In this document: positions 35,265 to 43,918 of the stretch, piece by piece
Layout of the letters: each line of letters starts with the position of its first letter
Numbering within the stretch: the stretch's first letter is position 1
Source: Nevskiaceae bacterium
GTDB taxonomy: Bacteria > Pseudomonadota > Gammaproteobacteria > Nevskiales > Nevskiaceae
Direction of reading: 5' to 3'
NCBI GenBank assembly: GCA_008012115.1
Contig: SSEB01000011.1
Location: 62,001-126,000 of the forward strand
DNA: 64,000 nt
Notes under the pieces: generated by a model
Seen by the model: the letters and a program-made list of their open reading frames with translations, nothing else
Databases searched by the model: none
Told to the model about the DNA's origin: nothing
Position numbers and translations under genes: made by a program

Positions 35265-35378
35265 GTCACCCGCTCCGGCGATGCACCGCCCTGAGTTCGT
35301 TATTATTTATTTATCGATTTAAAATTTGATATATAAATAAAAACGTTTCCCCCAGGGAAAACGGCGACAGCGGGTGGC
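35265..35378. repeat. 114-bp inverted-end AT-core element, copy D (reverse orientation)
   Basis: The ends are GTCACCCGCT (35265-35274) and AGCGGGTGGC (35369-35378). The CCC-GGG hairpin arm characteristic of the left side of most copies lies here on the right (TTTCCCCCAGGGAAAA region), so this copy is inverted. In the common orientation that arm can form a 7-bp stem (GTTTTCC / GGGGAAAC). Exactly 114 bp. It sits in the divergent gap between the DUF2946-like gene and the M28 peptidase gene. Confidence 0.9.
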
Positions 35379-35475
35379 TGCATTAGGCGGTTTCCAGGGC
35401 TGAGGAAAGCCCCGGATTGAGTGCCGCCCCGCCGCTGCGGCTATGCTCCGCGCATTCTCCAGAGAGACGCCCCGC

Positions 35476-37146
35476 ATGAAAGTCCTCGCGTTCGCCGCAT
35501 CGCTGCTGCTCACCGCGTCCGCCGTCCACGCCGCCGCGCCGCCGCTGGTCACGCCGGCCGAGCAGCGGGCCGCGAACGCCATCACGCCCGCGCTGCTGCG
35601 GGCGCCGATCCGTTTTCTCGCCAGCGACCTGCTCGAAGGCCGCGGCCCGGCCACGCGCGGCGATGCCCTGGCCGAGGCCTATATCCAGTCGCAGATGGAG
35701 GCGATGGGTCTGCAGCCCGGCGCGCCGGATGGTTCGTGGTTGCAGAAGTTCGACATCGTCGGCGTCACCAGTCATGTGCCGGAGACCGCCACGTTCACGC
35801 GCGGCAAGGACACGCTGACGCTCAAGCGGCTCGACGATTTCATGGCCTTCTCCGGCGTGCAGACGCCGCAGGCCAAGATCGACAACGCCGAGGTGGTGTT
35901 CGTCGGCTATGGCATCGTCGCGCCGGAATACCAGTGGAACGACTTCAAGGGCATGGACCTCAAGGGCAAGGTCCTGCTGGTGATGAACAACGATCCGGAG
36001 GACGACCCGAAACTGTTCGCCGGCAAGACGCGCCTCTATTACGGCCGCTGGGACTACAAGTACGAGGAGGCGGCGCGCCAGGGCGCGGCCGGCGTCATCA
36101 TCATCCACACCGACCACTCCGCCGCCTACAAGTGGCAGGTGGTGCAGACCTCCTGGAGCGGCGAGGGCTTCAGCCTGCCCAGCGAGGGCGAGCCGCAGAT
36201 CCAGGTGCAGGCCTGGGCCACCGAGGACGCCAGCCGCCACATCGCCGCGCTCGGCGGCTTCGATCTCGATACGCTGCGCGCCGCCGCCGAGAAGCGCGAC
36301 TTCAAGCCGGTGCCGCTGGGCGTGACGCTGTCGCTGCGGCTCGACAACGACGTGCGCCGCCAGCAGACCGCCAACGTCATCGGCGTGCTGCCGGGCAGCG
36401 ACGCGGCGCTGAAGAAAGAGGGTGTGTTCTTCACCGCGCATCACGATCACCTCGGCATCCGCGAGGGCGCGCGGCCGGGCGAGGACGCGATCTACAACGG
36501 CGCGCTCGACAACGCCTCCGGCGTGTCGGCGATCCTCGCCATCGCCAGGGCTGTCGTCGCGCTGCCAAAAGCGCCGCGGCGCAGCCTGTACTTCGCCGCC
36601 GTGGCGGCGGAGGAGCAGGGCCTGCTGGGCTCGGCCTACCTGGCCGCGCATCCGCCGATTCCCGCCGGCCGCATCGCCGCCGATCTCAACATCGACGGCA
36701 TCAACATCTGGGGCCGCACGCGCGACATCAGCATGATCGGTCTGGGCAAGTCCTCGCTCGACGCCTGGGCGAAAAAGCTCGCGGCGATGCAGGGCCGCAC
36801 CGTCACCGGCGACCAGTTTCCGGACAAGGGCGCGTACTACCGCTCCGACCAGTTCAGCTTCGCGCACTTCGGCGTCCCCGGCGCCTACTTCGATGCTGGC
36901 ACCGACGTCATCGGCAAGCCCAAGGGCTGGGGCGCGATGCAGCACCAGCGCTTCGAGGACGAGGATTATCACCAGCCCTCCGACGAGTTGCGCGACAGCT
37001 GGAACTTCGACGGCGCTGTCGAGGATGTGCGCCTGATGTTCTGGCTCGGTCTCAAGGTCGCCGATGCCGACGCCCTGCCGGCGTGGACGCCGGGCGACGA
37101 GTTCGAGGCGATCCGCAAGAAGGCCATCGCCGACGCAAAAAAATAG
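35476..37146 (+). CDS. secreted M28-family zinc aminopeptidase with PA domain
   Basis: The 556-residue exported metallopeptidase has the signal MKVLAFAASLLLTASAVHA. An N-terminal region with an inserted protease-associated domain follows (about 100-270; FVGYGIVAPEYQWNDFKGMD). The M28 catalytic core has two-zinc ligands in FFTAHHDHLG, DNASGVSAILAIA, AAEEQGLLGS and DLNIDGIN, with a late His in DEDYHQPSDE. It probably removes N-terminal residues from peptides in the periplasm or outside. The ATG at 35476 was chosen for its signal peptide. A strong terminator follows. Confidence 0.9.
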   Translation: MKVLAFAASLLLTASAVHAAAPPLVTPAEQRAANAITPALLRAPIRFLASDLLEGRGPATRGDALAEAYIQSQMEAMGLQPGAPDGSWLQKFDIVGVTSHVPETATFTRGKDTLTLKRLDDFMAFSGVQTPQAKIDNAEVVFVGYGIVAPEYQWNDFKGMDLKGKVLLVMNNDPEDDPKLFAGKTRLYYGRWDYKYEEAARQGAAGVIIIHTDHSAAYKWQVVQTSWSGEGFSLPSEGEPQIQVQAWATEDASRHIAALGGFDLDTLRAAAEKRDFKPVPLGVTLSLRLDNDVRRQQTANVIGVLPGSDAALKKEGVFFTAHHDHLGIREGARPGEDAIYNGALDNASGVSAILAIARAVVALPKAPRRSLYFAAVAAEEQGLLGSAYLAAHPPIPAGRIAADLNIDGINIWGRTRDISMIGLGKSSLDAWAKKLAAMQGRTVTGDQFPDKGAYYRSDQFSFAHFGVPGAYFDAGTDVIGKPKGWGAMQHQRFEDEDYHQPSDELRDSWNFDGAVEDVRLMFWLGLKVADADALPAWTPGDEFEAIRKKAIADAKK

Positions 37147-37167
37147 CGCGGCAGCGTCGTGACCATG

Positions 37168-37199
37168 ACCCGCGGGCTGCGCAGCCCGCGGGTTTTTTA
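37168..37199 (+). terminator. intrinsic terminator after the M28 peptidase gene
   Basis: A perfect 26-bp palindrome (half-site ACCCGCGGGCTGC, 37168-37193) is followed by six more Ts. Confidence 0.9.
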
Positions 37200-37394
37200 T
37201 GGGCCGCTACCGACGAGCGGTAGGAATGCGGCGGCGTGCGGCAAGGCGTTTGCCGCTCCTCGGCGCGCCGGCACCGCTGGCGCCGGGCAGACGGAATCTT
37301 GACGCGCACGCTGCGTAAGGTCGCGTCATTCCGGCGTCGCTGTCGTCGCGCATCGCGTCCGGAAATTCTCAACAAGAACTCCAGGAGACGCCCG

Positions 37395-38600
37395 ATGCTT
37401 CGCAAACTCATGTGCTCCGCGGCCGCCGCCGCGACCCTGCTGGTCGCCGGCTGTGGCGGTGGTTCCGATGCCCCCACCAGCACCCCGGGCGCGACCGCGC
37501 GCTACACCACCACCGGACCGCTGACCCCGGTGCAGAACACGCTGTCCACCTCGGTGCTGCAGCCTCTGGCCGTCGCCACCGCCGGCACGCCGCTCTCCGG
37601 CGCGGTGAGCTGCGTCGATTTCGCCGTCAACGGTGATGCGCTCAATATCGTCAACGTGCTGGCCAACGGCCTGCAGGGCGCGCAGCAGAATCCCGCCGCG
37701 CTCGCCGCGGCGGCGCCGCAGGTGCAGGCTGCGGTGCAGCAGCTGGTGGCGGACCTCCAGGTCATGCTCAGCGCGCTGACCGGCGGCCTGGGTTGCAATG
37801 CCGCCGGCAGCGGTCACGCCCCGGTGGTCAATCCGCTGGCCGGCACGCCGCTGGCGCCGCTGGGCGACCAGTTGCTGCCGGTGCTCGCCAACCTCAGCGC
37901 GCTCAACCAGAGCCCGGGCAGCCAGTCGCTGACCCAGCTCGCGGCGCAGCTGTCGCAGCTCAGCGCCGCGATCAACGTGGCCTACGCGCAGTTGCCGGCG
38001 ACGGCGACCGGTGCGCCGGTGCTCGGCGGCGTGCTGAGCACGCTCAAGACCACGGTCGGCAATCTCGTCACGCTGGTGCAGACCGCCGCGACCGGCGATC
38101 CGACGGCGACCACCGCCGCGCTGCAGGGCACGGTGACGGCGGCCCTGCAGAACCTGCTGCTGAACGTGCTGCCGGTCAACGCCATCCAGGCGCCGAGCGG
38201 CAGCAGCGCCATCTCGACGCCGGTCACCGCCGCCATCGCGCAGCTGACCGCGCTGCTGGGGCAGGGCGTCGGCTCGAACCTGCCGCTCGGTACGCAGCAG
38301 GCCAGCCTCAGCAATGCGCTGGTGCCGGTGCTGTCGACGCTGTACCAGGCCTCCGGCGCCAACGGCGCCACGTTCCTGACCACGCTGCTGTCCAAGCTCA
38401 CCGGCGCGTTGTCGGCGCTGCCCTCGGGCGGTGTCGGCTCCACCGCGGTGCTCGGCCTGCTCGGCACGGTCGTGACCACGGTGTCCAGCGCGCTGACCTC
38501 CATCCTCGGCGGCACGGGCACCGGCACCGGTACAGGGACCGTGCCCTGCCTGTTCGCCAACACGCCGCTGTCGATGCTCTGCACCGCCCTCGGCGCCTGA
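37395..38600 (+). CDS. hypothetical Ala/Leu/Thr-rich lipoprotein
   Basis: The 401-residue protein has a clear lipoprotein signal (LMCSAAAAATLLVAGCGGGSD). The body is low-complexity and hydrophobic, rich in Ala, Leu, Thr, Gln and Gly (LAAAAPQVQAAVQQLVADLQ), with predicted amphipathic helices. It has two Cys pairs or singles (VSCVDFAV, GGLGCNAAG) and a C-terminal TGTGTGTVPCLF ... MLCTALGA. I do not recognise the family. AGGAGA precedes the ATG at 37395. It is single and ends in a strong bidirectional terminator shared with the convergent phospholipase-like gene. Confidence 0.7.
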   Translation: MLRKLMCSAAAAATLLVAGCGGGSDAPTSTPGATARYTTTGPLTPVQNTLSTSVLQPLAVATAGTPLSGAVSCVDFAVNGDALNIVNVLANGLQGAQQNPAALAAAAPQVQAAVQQLVADLQVMLSALTGGLGCNAAGSGHAPVVNPLAGTPLAPLGDQLLPVLANLSALNQSPGSQSLTQLAAQLSQLSAAINVAYAQLPATATGAPVLGGVLSTLKTTVGNLVTLVQTAATGDPTATTAALQGTVTAALQNLLLNVLPVNAIQAPSGSSAISTPVTAAIAQLTALLGQGVGSNLPLGTQQASLSNALVPVLSTLYQASGANGATFLTTLLSKLTGALSALPSGGVGSTAVLGLLGTVVTTVSSALTSILGGTGTGTGTGTVPCLFANTPLSMLCTALGA

Positions 38601-38616
38601 GGCAAGCGCAGTACGC

Positions 38617-38647
38617 GAAAGGGCGCCGTCAGGCGCCCTTTCTTTTT
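38617..38647. terminator. bidirectional intrinsic terminator
   Basis: An 11-bp stem (GAAAGGGCGCC / GGCGCCCTTTC) with loop GTCA ends in TTTTT on the plus strand. It sits in the 62-bp gap between convergent genes. The A-run before the stem is short on the other strand, so plus-strand termination should dominate. Confidence 0.88.
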
Positions 38648-38662
38648 CCAGCGCTCGCCGCG

Positions 38663-40117
38663 CTAACGCACGAGGCCGTACTGCACGCCGAGCTGCTGCA
38701 GGGTCTGCCACTCGGTGTAGTGATCGAGCCGCGATTGCAGCACCTCCGGCGACATCGGCACGTCCGTCATCGCGCCCTTGGGCAGCGATACCGGGATGGG
38801 CAGGTTGGCGAGATCGGAGGCCTGGTTGACGCAGGCCTGGCCGAAGGGGCCGGGCGGCACGTTGAACACTGGCGCCGAGAGATTCGGCGGGTTCACGAAG
38901 TCCAGCGCCAGGGCAAGATTGTTGACCTTGCCCGAGCGCACCGACAGCGGATCGAGATCGAAGCGCCAGCGGATGAGGTCGAGGATGGAGTTGGGCTCGA
39001 ACACGCTGTGCTCGACGTGACCGCGCCGCGCGCGCGGACCGATCAGCAGGCAGGGCACGCGGAAGCCGAGGCGGCCGTCGACATTGCCCACCGCTTTCTC
39101 CGCGTCCGACACCGGACCCGCCGGCGGCGACACGTGATCGAAGAAGCCGCCCCACTCGTCGTAGTTGATGATCAGCAGGGTCTTCTCCCAGTTCGGGCTG
39201 GTGCTGACCGCCTTGTAGATCTTGTTGAGGAAGGCCTGGCCGTCGCGCACGTCGGCGAAGGGATGATCGTCCTGCGAGACGCCGTAGGGCTCGCCGACCG
39301 AGGCGCCGAAATTCGGGTCGATGAACGAGACGTTGGGCAGCGTGCCGTTCTTGCAGTCGGCGATGAAGCCGAGCAGGCCGACGCCGTCATCGACCGGCTT
39401 GACGATGTTGAGATATTTGTTGCCCCACAACGCCAGGATCGGCGCATCGCTGAAGTAGTAGTTGGCGCTGACGCCCTTTTCCGCGCAGCGGTCCCAGATC
39501 GTCGGCAGCGTCGACACGGTGAAGGTGTTGGAGTTGCGATCGGTCTGCCCCGAGTGCATGTACACGCGGTTGGGGAAGGTGGAGCTGAGGATGCCGGGGA
39601 AGTAGTGGTCGCAGGTGGTGAAGGCGGGCGCGGCGCCGGCGTAGAACGGCAGATCGTTCTGGGTGTAGTAGCCGATCGGGAACTTCACGCCGTCGGCTTT
39701 CACCGTCTGCAGGAAGCCGTCGAGCTTGCCGTTGTTGTACTGCGTGTGGCCGCCGGCGTAGCTGTGGTCGGGGTCTTCCAGCGCGCAGCCCTGGTAGTCC
39801 GGCGCCAGCGGGTAGGTGGCCTGCATCTTCCCCTGCTTGTCGGGATACTGGAGTCCGGCCTGGATGCCGTTGGCGCCCGGCAGCCAGCCGAGGAAATGAT
39901 CGAAGGAGCGGTTCTCCATCATCACCACGATGATGTGATCGATGCCGCTGTCCTTGGGTGCGGGCAGCGCGGCCAGCGGGTTGCCGGCGATGCCGGGGCT
40001 ATCGCTGCGCGCGCAGGCGGCAAGGCCCGCGCTGCCGGTCGTGGCGGCCGCGGCGATGCCGGTCAGGAAGCGGCGGCGCGAAGCGTCGACAGCCGCCGGA
40101 TCTTGGGTTTTCTTCAT
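38663..40117 (-). CDS. Tat-exported phospholipase C / acid phosphatase-family phosphoesterase
   Basis: The 484-residue protein starts MKKTQDPAAVDASRRRFLTG, a twin-arginine signal followed by a lipobox-like LAAC. The phosphoesterase family (PF04185-type) core follows: DHIIVVMMENRSFDHFLGWL, CDHYFPGILSSTFPNRVYM, SFIDPNFG and IINYDEWGGFFDHVSPP. These hold the metal and catalytic residues of PlcC/AcpA-like enzymes. It would hydrolyse phosphate esters or phospholipids after folding in the cytoplasm and export by Tat. The longer open frame to 40192 lacks sense; the ATG at 40117 gives the signal. It could share phosphate-starvation control with the 7.5-kb phosphatase, but no Pho box was seen here. 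Confidence 0.88.
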   Translation of the reverse strand: MKKTQDPAAVDASRRRFLTGIAAAATTGSAGLAACARSDSPGIAGNPLAALPAPKDSGIDHIIVVMMENRSFDHFLGWLPGANGIQAGLQYPDKQGKMQATYPLAPDYQGCALEDPDHSYAGGHTQYNNGKLDGFLQTVKADGVKFPIGYYTQNDLPFYAGAAPAFTTCDHYFPGILSSTFPNRVYMHSGQTDRNSNTFTVSTLPTIWDRCAEKGVSANYYFSDAPILALWGNKYLNIVKPVDDGVGLLGFIADCKNGTLPNVSFIDPNFGASVGEPYGVSQDDHPFADVRDGQAFLNKIYKAVSTSPNWEKTLLIINYDEWGGFFDHVSPPAGPVSDAEKAVGNVDGRLGFRVPCLLIGPRARRGHVEHSVFEPNSILDLIRWRFDLDPLSVRSGKVNNLALALDFVNPPNLSAPVFNVPPGPFGQACVNQASDLANLPIPVSLPKGAMTDVPMSPEVLQSRLDHYTEWQTLQQLGVQYGLVR

Positions 40118-40232
40118 GGTTCCCCCTCGGGAAAAACATAACAATGGGATGTGGCCGCGGGCCGTGAGGCCGATATCGCGAATGTGCCACAAACCTCCAT
40201 GATGGCGGACCCAGATTGCCGATTGATGAAGC

Positions 40233-42506
40233 TCAGGCCTCGATCAGCCAGGCCTTGTGGATCGGCGGCGGGCGCTTGAAGTCCTCGCCCAGCGTCTGCG
40301 CCGTGATGTCCTTGCAGCGCAGCGGCGCCAGCGCCGCGGCGTCCAGCTTGAAGCCGCGCCGGTTGGTGGAGAAATACAGCCGGCCGCCGGGCGCCAGCAG
40401 CCTGGCGCACAGCGAAATCAGTTCGACGTGGTCGCGCTGTGTGTCCAGCGTGCCTTCCATCTTCTTGGAGTTGGAGAAGGTCGGCGGGTCGCAGAAGATC
40501 AGGTCGAACTTCGGCGGCCGCACCTTGGCGGCCTGCTCGCGCAGCCAGGCCAGGCAGTCGGCGCGCAGCAGGCGGTGGGTATTGTCCTGCGAGCTGCGGC
40601 GCTCGCGGTCTTCCGGGTGGAAGCCGTTGAGCACGAGATTGCGCTGCGCCCATTCGAGGTAGGTGTTGGACAGGTCCACCGACACGGTCTGCACGGCGCC
40701 GCCGGCCGCGGCGTGCACGGTGGCGGTGCCGGTGTAGCAGAACAGGTTGAGGAAGCGCTTGCCCGCCGCCTCGCGCTGCAGGCGCAGGCGCATCGGTCGG
40801 TGGTCGAGAAACAGCCCGGTGTCGAGGTAGTCGTCGAAGTTCACCCACAGCTGCACGCCATGCTCGCGCACCGGCAGGAACTCCTCGCGCTCGTCCTGCT
40901 TCTGGTACTGCGCGCTGCCCTTCTGCGATTTGCGCAGCTTGTAGTGGATGCGCGCGCCCGGCACTTCCAGGATGTGCTGGATCTGCGCCAGGGCCTCGCG
41001 CAGGCGTTTCTCGGCCTTCACCGGATCGATGGTCTTGGGCGCGGCGTATTCCTGCACGTGCACGTGGCGTTCGCCGGTGTCGTAGACATCGACGGCGATG
41101 GCGTAGTCCGGCAGGTCGGCGTCGTACAGCCGGTAGTTGTCGACACCCTCGCGCTTGGCCCATTTGCCCAGGTGCTTGAGGTTCTTGCGCAGGCGGTTGG
41201 CGAAATCCTCGCCGCCCGTTGGCGCCTCGGCCGCTGCGGGTGCGACGTTCGCCTCGCGCGCGGCCGTGGCGCGCGCCCACGGGCTCGCTGGTGCCACGGC
41301 CGCCGCCGCATCGGATGCCTCGGGCGCGATCGGCGCCGGGGCAACATCGCCGGCGGCGATCTCGAAGTTGAGCAGCTTGCAGGGCAGGGCGCCGTTGAAC
41401 AGCGCGTACTGGCGGCTGCTGCGCAGGCCGAGGCGCGGTCCGAGATCGGGACGGCCGGTGAACACCGAGACCTTCCAGCCGCGGAAATGCCGCTTCAGCG
41501 TGGCGCCGAACAGCGAGTAGAGCTTGATGATCTCGGCCTCGGCGCCCAGGCGCTCGCCATAGGGCGGGTTGACCACGACCAGGCCCGGCCGCTCGCCGAA
41601 GGGGCGCGCTTCCGTGGCATCGCCCAGGCGCCAGGCTATGCGCTGGCTGAAGCCGGCGCGCTCGGCGTTGCTGCGCGCGGCCTTGAGCGCGGCGTGTTCG
41701 AGGTCCTGGCCGGCCATCGGCGGCAGGTCGTGGGCGAGACCGGCGCTTTTGCGCGCGATGGCCTCGGCGCGCAGTTCGCCCCAGGCCTTGGGCACGTGAT
41801 CCAGCCAGTGCTCGAAGCCCCAGCGCGTGCGCGCCAGGCCCGGCGCGATGTCGGCGGCCATCATCGCCGCCTCGATCACCAGGGTGCCGGAGCCGCACAT
41901 GGGATCGAGCAGCGGCGCACCCTGCGCCGCCAGCGCCGGCCAGCCGGCGCGGATCAGGATGGCGGCGGCGAGGTTTTCCTTGAGCGGCGCCTCGACGCTG
42001 CGGCCGCGATAACCGCGGCGATGCAGCGAGTCGCCGGCGAGGTCCAGGCTCAGCGTCGCCTCCTGCTTGTGCAGATGCAGGTGGATGCGGATGTCCGGGT
42101 TCTCGGTATCGACATTGGGACGCTCGCCGTCGCGCTCGCGGAAGCGGTCGGCGATGGCGTCCTTCACCTTGAGCCCGGCGTAGTGCGTGTGGGTGACGGC
42201 GGGCGAGTGGCCGGCGACCTCGATGGCGAAGCGGCTGGTGACGGCGAACAGTTCCGGCCAGTCCACCGCCTTGGCGCCGGCGTACAGCGCATCGGTGTCG
42301 GTGAGCGGAAAGGTGGTCAGCGGCATCAGCACGCGGCTGGCCAGCCGCGACCACAGGCAGGCGCGGTAGGCGACGAGACGGTCGCCGCGCGCGGCGACGC
42401 CGCCGTTGCGCTCCTTGATCTCGGTGGCGCCGAAGCCGCCCAGCTCGGCGGCGAGCAGGGGCTCGACGCCGCGTGGGCAGGTGGCGAACAGGGGGAAGGT
42501 GGACAT
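40233..42506 (-). CDS. rlmL: bifunctional 23S rRNA methyltransferase RlmKL
   Basis: It makes m2G2445 and m7G2069 in 23S rRNA. The 757 residues contain an N-terminal THUMP region (about 55-165), the RlmL methyltransferase half with DPMCGSGTLVIEAAM and VVNPPYGERLG, and the RlmK half with FCYTGTATVHAAAGGA and FDLIFCDPPTFSNSKKM. The inter-domain linker (about 395-440) is Ala-rich and longer than in E. coli (702 residues in all). The ATG at 42506 is the first plausible start. It is divergent from the HDOD gene across repeat copy E. Confidence 0.95.
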   Translation of the reverse strand: MSTFPLFATCPRGVEPLLAAELGGFGATEIKERNGGVAARGDRLVAYRACLWSRLASRVLMPLTTFPLTDTDALYAGAKAVDWPELFAVTSRFAIEVAGHSPAVTHTHYAGLKVKDAIADRFRERDGERPNVDTENPDIRIHLHLHKQEATLSLDLAGDSLHRRGYRGRSVEAPLKENLAAAILIRAGWPALAAQGAPLLDPMCGSGTLVIEAAMMAADIAPGLARTRWGFEHWLDHVPKAWGELRAEAIARKSAGLAHDLPPMAGQDLEHAALKAARSNAERAGFSQRIAWRLGDATEARPFGERPGLVVVNPPYGERLGAEAEIIKLYSLFGATLKRHFRGWKVSVFTGRPDLGPRLGLRSSRQYALFNGALPCKLLNFEIAAGDVAPAPIAPEASDAAAAVAPASPWARATAAREANVAPAAAEAPTGGEDFANRLRKNLKHLGKWAKREGVDNYRLYDADLPDYAIAVDVYDTGERHVHVQEYAAPKTIDPVKAEKRLREALAQIQHILEVPGARIHYKLRKSQKGSAQYQKQDEREEFLPVREHGVQLWVNFDDYLDTGLFLDHRPMRLRLQREAAGKRFLNLFCYTGTATVHAAAGGAVQTVSVDLSNTYLEWAQRNLVLNGFHPEDRERRSSQDNTHRLLRADCLAWLREQAAKVRPPKFDLIFCDPPTFSNSKKMEGTLDTQRDHVELISLCARLLAPGGRLYFSTNRRGFKLDAAALAPLRCKDITAQTLGEDFKRPPPIHKAWLIEA

Positions 42507-42559
42507 GCGCGCATTATCGCCGCAGGCCGCGCCGGATGCCGCCGAGCACCGTCAACGAG

Positions 42560-42673
42560 GCCACCCGCTGCCTCAGGTTTCCCTGGGGAAGTTGTTATTT
42601 AATATGAAACGTATTTAAATTTGATTGATAAATAAAAACAAATCGAGGCGTGCTTCAGCCTAGAGCGGGTGGT
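42560..42673. repeat. 114-bp inverted-end AT-core element, copy E
   Basis: The ends are GCCACCCGCT (42560-42569) and AGCGGGTGGT (42664-42673), so the outermost pair is a G-T wobble. The left arm holds GTTTCCCTGGGGAAG, a stable hairpin. The core runs from GTTATT to AAAAAC with ATTTAAAT at its exact centre. Exactly 114 bp. It lies 54 bp before the rlmL start and 170 bp before the HDOD start, which are divergent. The rest of the 336-bp gap shows nothing else. Confidence 0.92.
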
Positions 42674-42842
42674 GGTCCTGGCGTCTGCGGCAGCGTGCTG
42701 GCGGGCCGTGGCATCAGCGTCAGCAGGCGTAGCAGCGCGCACCAGCCGACAGACGCGCCGATCCGCGTGACGGCCGCGCGCGCGGCGCGGCCTCCGTTGC
42801 GGCACGCTGACGGCATCATCCTTGACCGCGCGAGGTGCCGGC

Positions 42843-43688
42843 ATGTCCCGAATCGAAGACCGCCTGATGCAGGCCGTGCGCGAAGGCGTTGCCCAGGATC
42901 GTCTGCAGTTGCCGACGCTGCCGGAAGTGGCGCTGCGCATCCAGCGCCTGGCGCGCGACGAGAGCGTCAGCGCGGCGCGACTGGCGGCGGAGATCGGCCG
43001 CGACCCGGCCACCGCCGCGCGCCTGCTCAAGATCGCCAACAGCGCCTCGCAGCGCGCGCTGCGCGCCGTCGACAACCTGCAGATGGCGATCGCGCGCATC
43101 GGCATGACCCTGACCTGCAATCTCGCCATCGGTCTCACCGTGGAGCAGCTGTTCCGCGCGCGCTCGCCGCTGATCGACCGCAAGCTGCGCGCCGTGTGGA
43201 CACGCAGCCAGGAGGTGGCGGCGATGGCGCAGGTGCTGGCCGCGCATTGCACGGTGCTCAAGCCGGAGCTGGCGCTGCTCGCCGGCCTGGTCCACGAGAT
43301 CGGCGTGCTGCCGGTGCTGCGCATCGCCGACGAACAGTTTCCGGAAGTGGCGGAGGACCCGGCGGCGCTGGAGCGCGCGCTGGCGCAGCTGCATCCGCGC
43401 ACCGGCGCGCTGGTGCTGCGCGTATGGAATTTCCCGCCGGAGATCGTCGACGTGCCGATGCATCACGTCAATCTGCGCCGCGACCACGACGGTCCGGCGG
43501 ACTACGGCGATGTCATCACCGTGGCCTGCCTGCAGACACACCTCGGCGGCGATCATCCGCTGGCGCAGGTCGACCGCAGCACCGTGCCGGCCTTCGCCAA
43601 GCTGGACCTGAGCCCGGAAGTGGATTTCCTCGAGATCGACGGCGTGCAGGAACAGTACGACGACAACTGCGGCATGCTCGCCGCCTGA
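42843..43688 (+). CDS. HDOD-domain signalling protein
   Basis: The 281 residues are almost wholly one HDOD domain: LPTLPEVALRIQRLARDESV; RDPATAARLLKIANSASQRA; then the HD-like core GLVHEIGVLPVL and PMHHVNL. HDOD proteins are helical, usually non-catalytic relatives of HD phosphohydrolases found in signalling and stress regulation. The full metal-binding HD pair is not present (VHEIG instead of a catalytic HD), so no hydrolase activity is predicted. The ATG at 42843 follows GAGGTG. It lies between repeat copies E and F. Confidence 0.85.
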   Translation: MSRIEDRLMQAVREGVAQDRLQLPTLPEVALRIQRLARDESVSAARLAAEIGRDPATAARLLKIANSASQRALRAVDNLQMAIARIGMTLTCNLAIGLTVEQLFRARSPLIDRKLRAVWTRSQEVAAMAQVLAAHCTVLKPELALLAGLVHEIGVLPVLRIADEQFPEVAEDPAALERALAQLHPRTGALVLRVWNFPPEIVDVPMHHVNLRRDHDGPADYGDVITVACLQTHLGGDHPLAQVDRSTVPAFAKLDLSPEVDFLEIDGVQEQYDDNCGMLAA

Positions 43689-43702
43689 GGCGGTGCGGCG
43701 GC

Positions 43703-43816
43703 GCCACCCGCTGTCCTCGCAGCGGCGAAACGGGATGTGTCTATTTATACGTCAATTTAATTATCGATAAATAAATAATAACAACCTGCGCAGTGCCCGA
43801 CGCAACAGCGGGTGGC
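43703..43816. repeat. 114-bp inverted-end AT-core element, copy F
   Basis: The ends are GCCACCCGCT (43703-43712) and AGCGGGTGGC (43807-43816), both perfect. The arms differ in sequence from other copies but still offer hairpins: TCGC-AGCG-GCGA on the left, TGCG ... CGCA on the right. The right part of the core, ATCGATAAATAAATAATAAC, is shared with inverted copy D. It begins 14 bp after the HDOD stop and ends 102 bp before yhdP. Confidence 0.92.
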
Positions 43817-43918
43817 AGGCAGGATGCGGCGCTGGCTTGCCGGCGTGGCTGCGGCGACAATAGCGACCCTTTCGTTTCCCCGGTTGCGGTCACCCCCGAT
43901 GCGAGCAGGCGCAGTGCA

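Noticed and set aside
41137-41520. Plus-strand frame with clean Ala-rich translation inside rlmL
   Set aside because: It is antisense to the Ala-rich linker of RlmKL, with no ribosome binding site or signal peptide.
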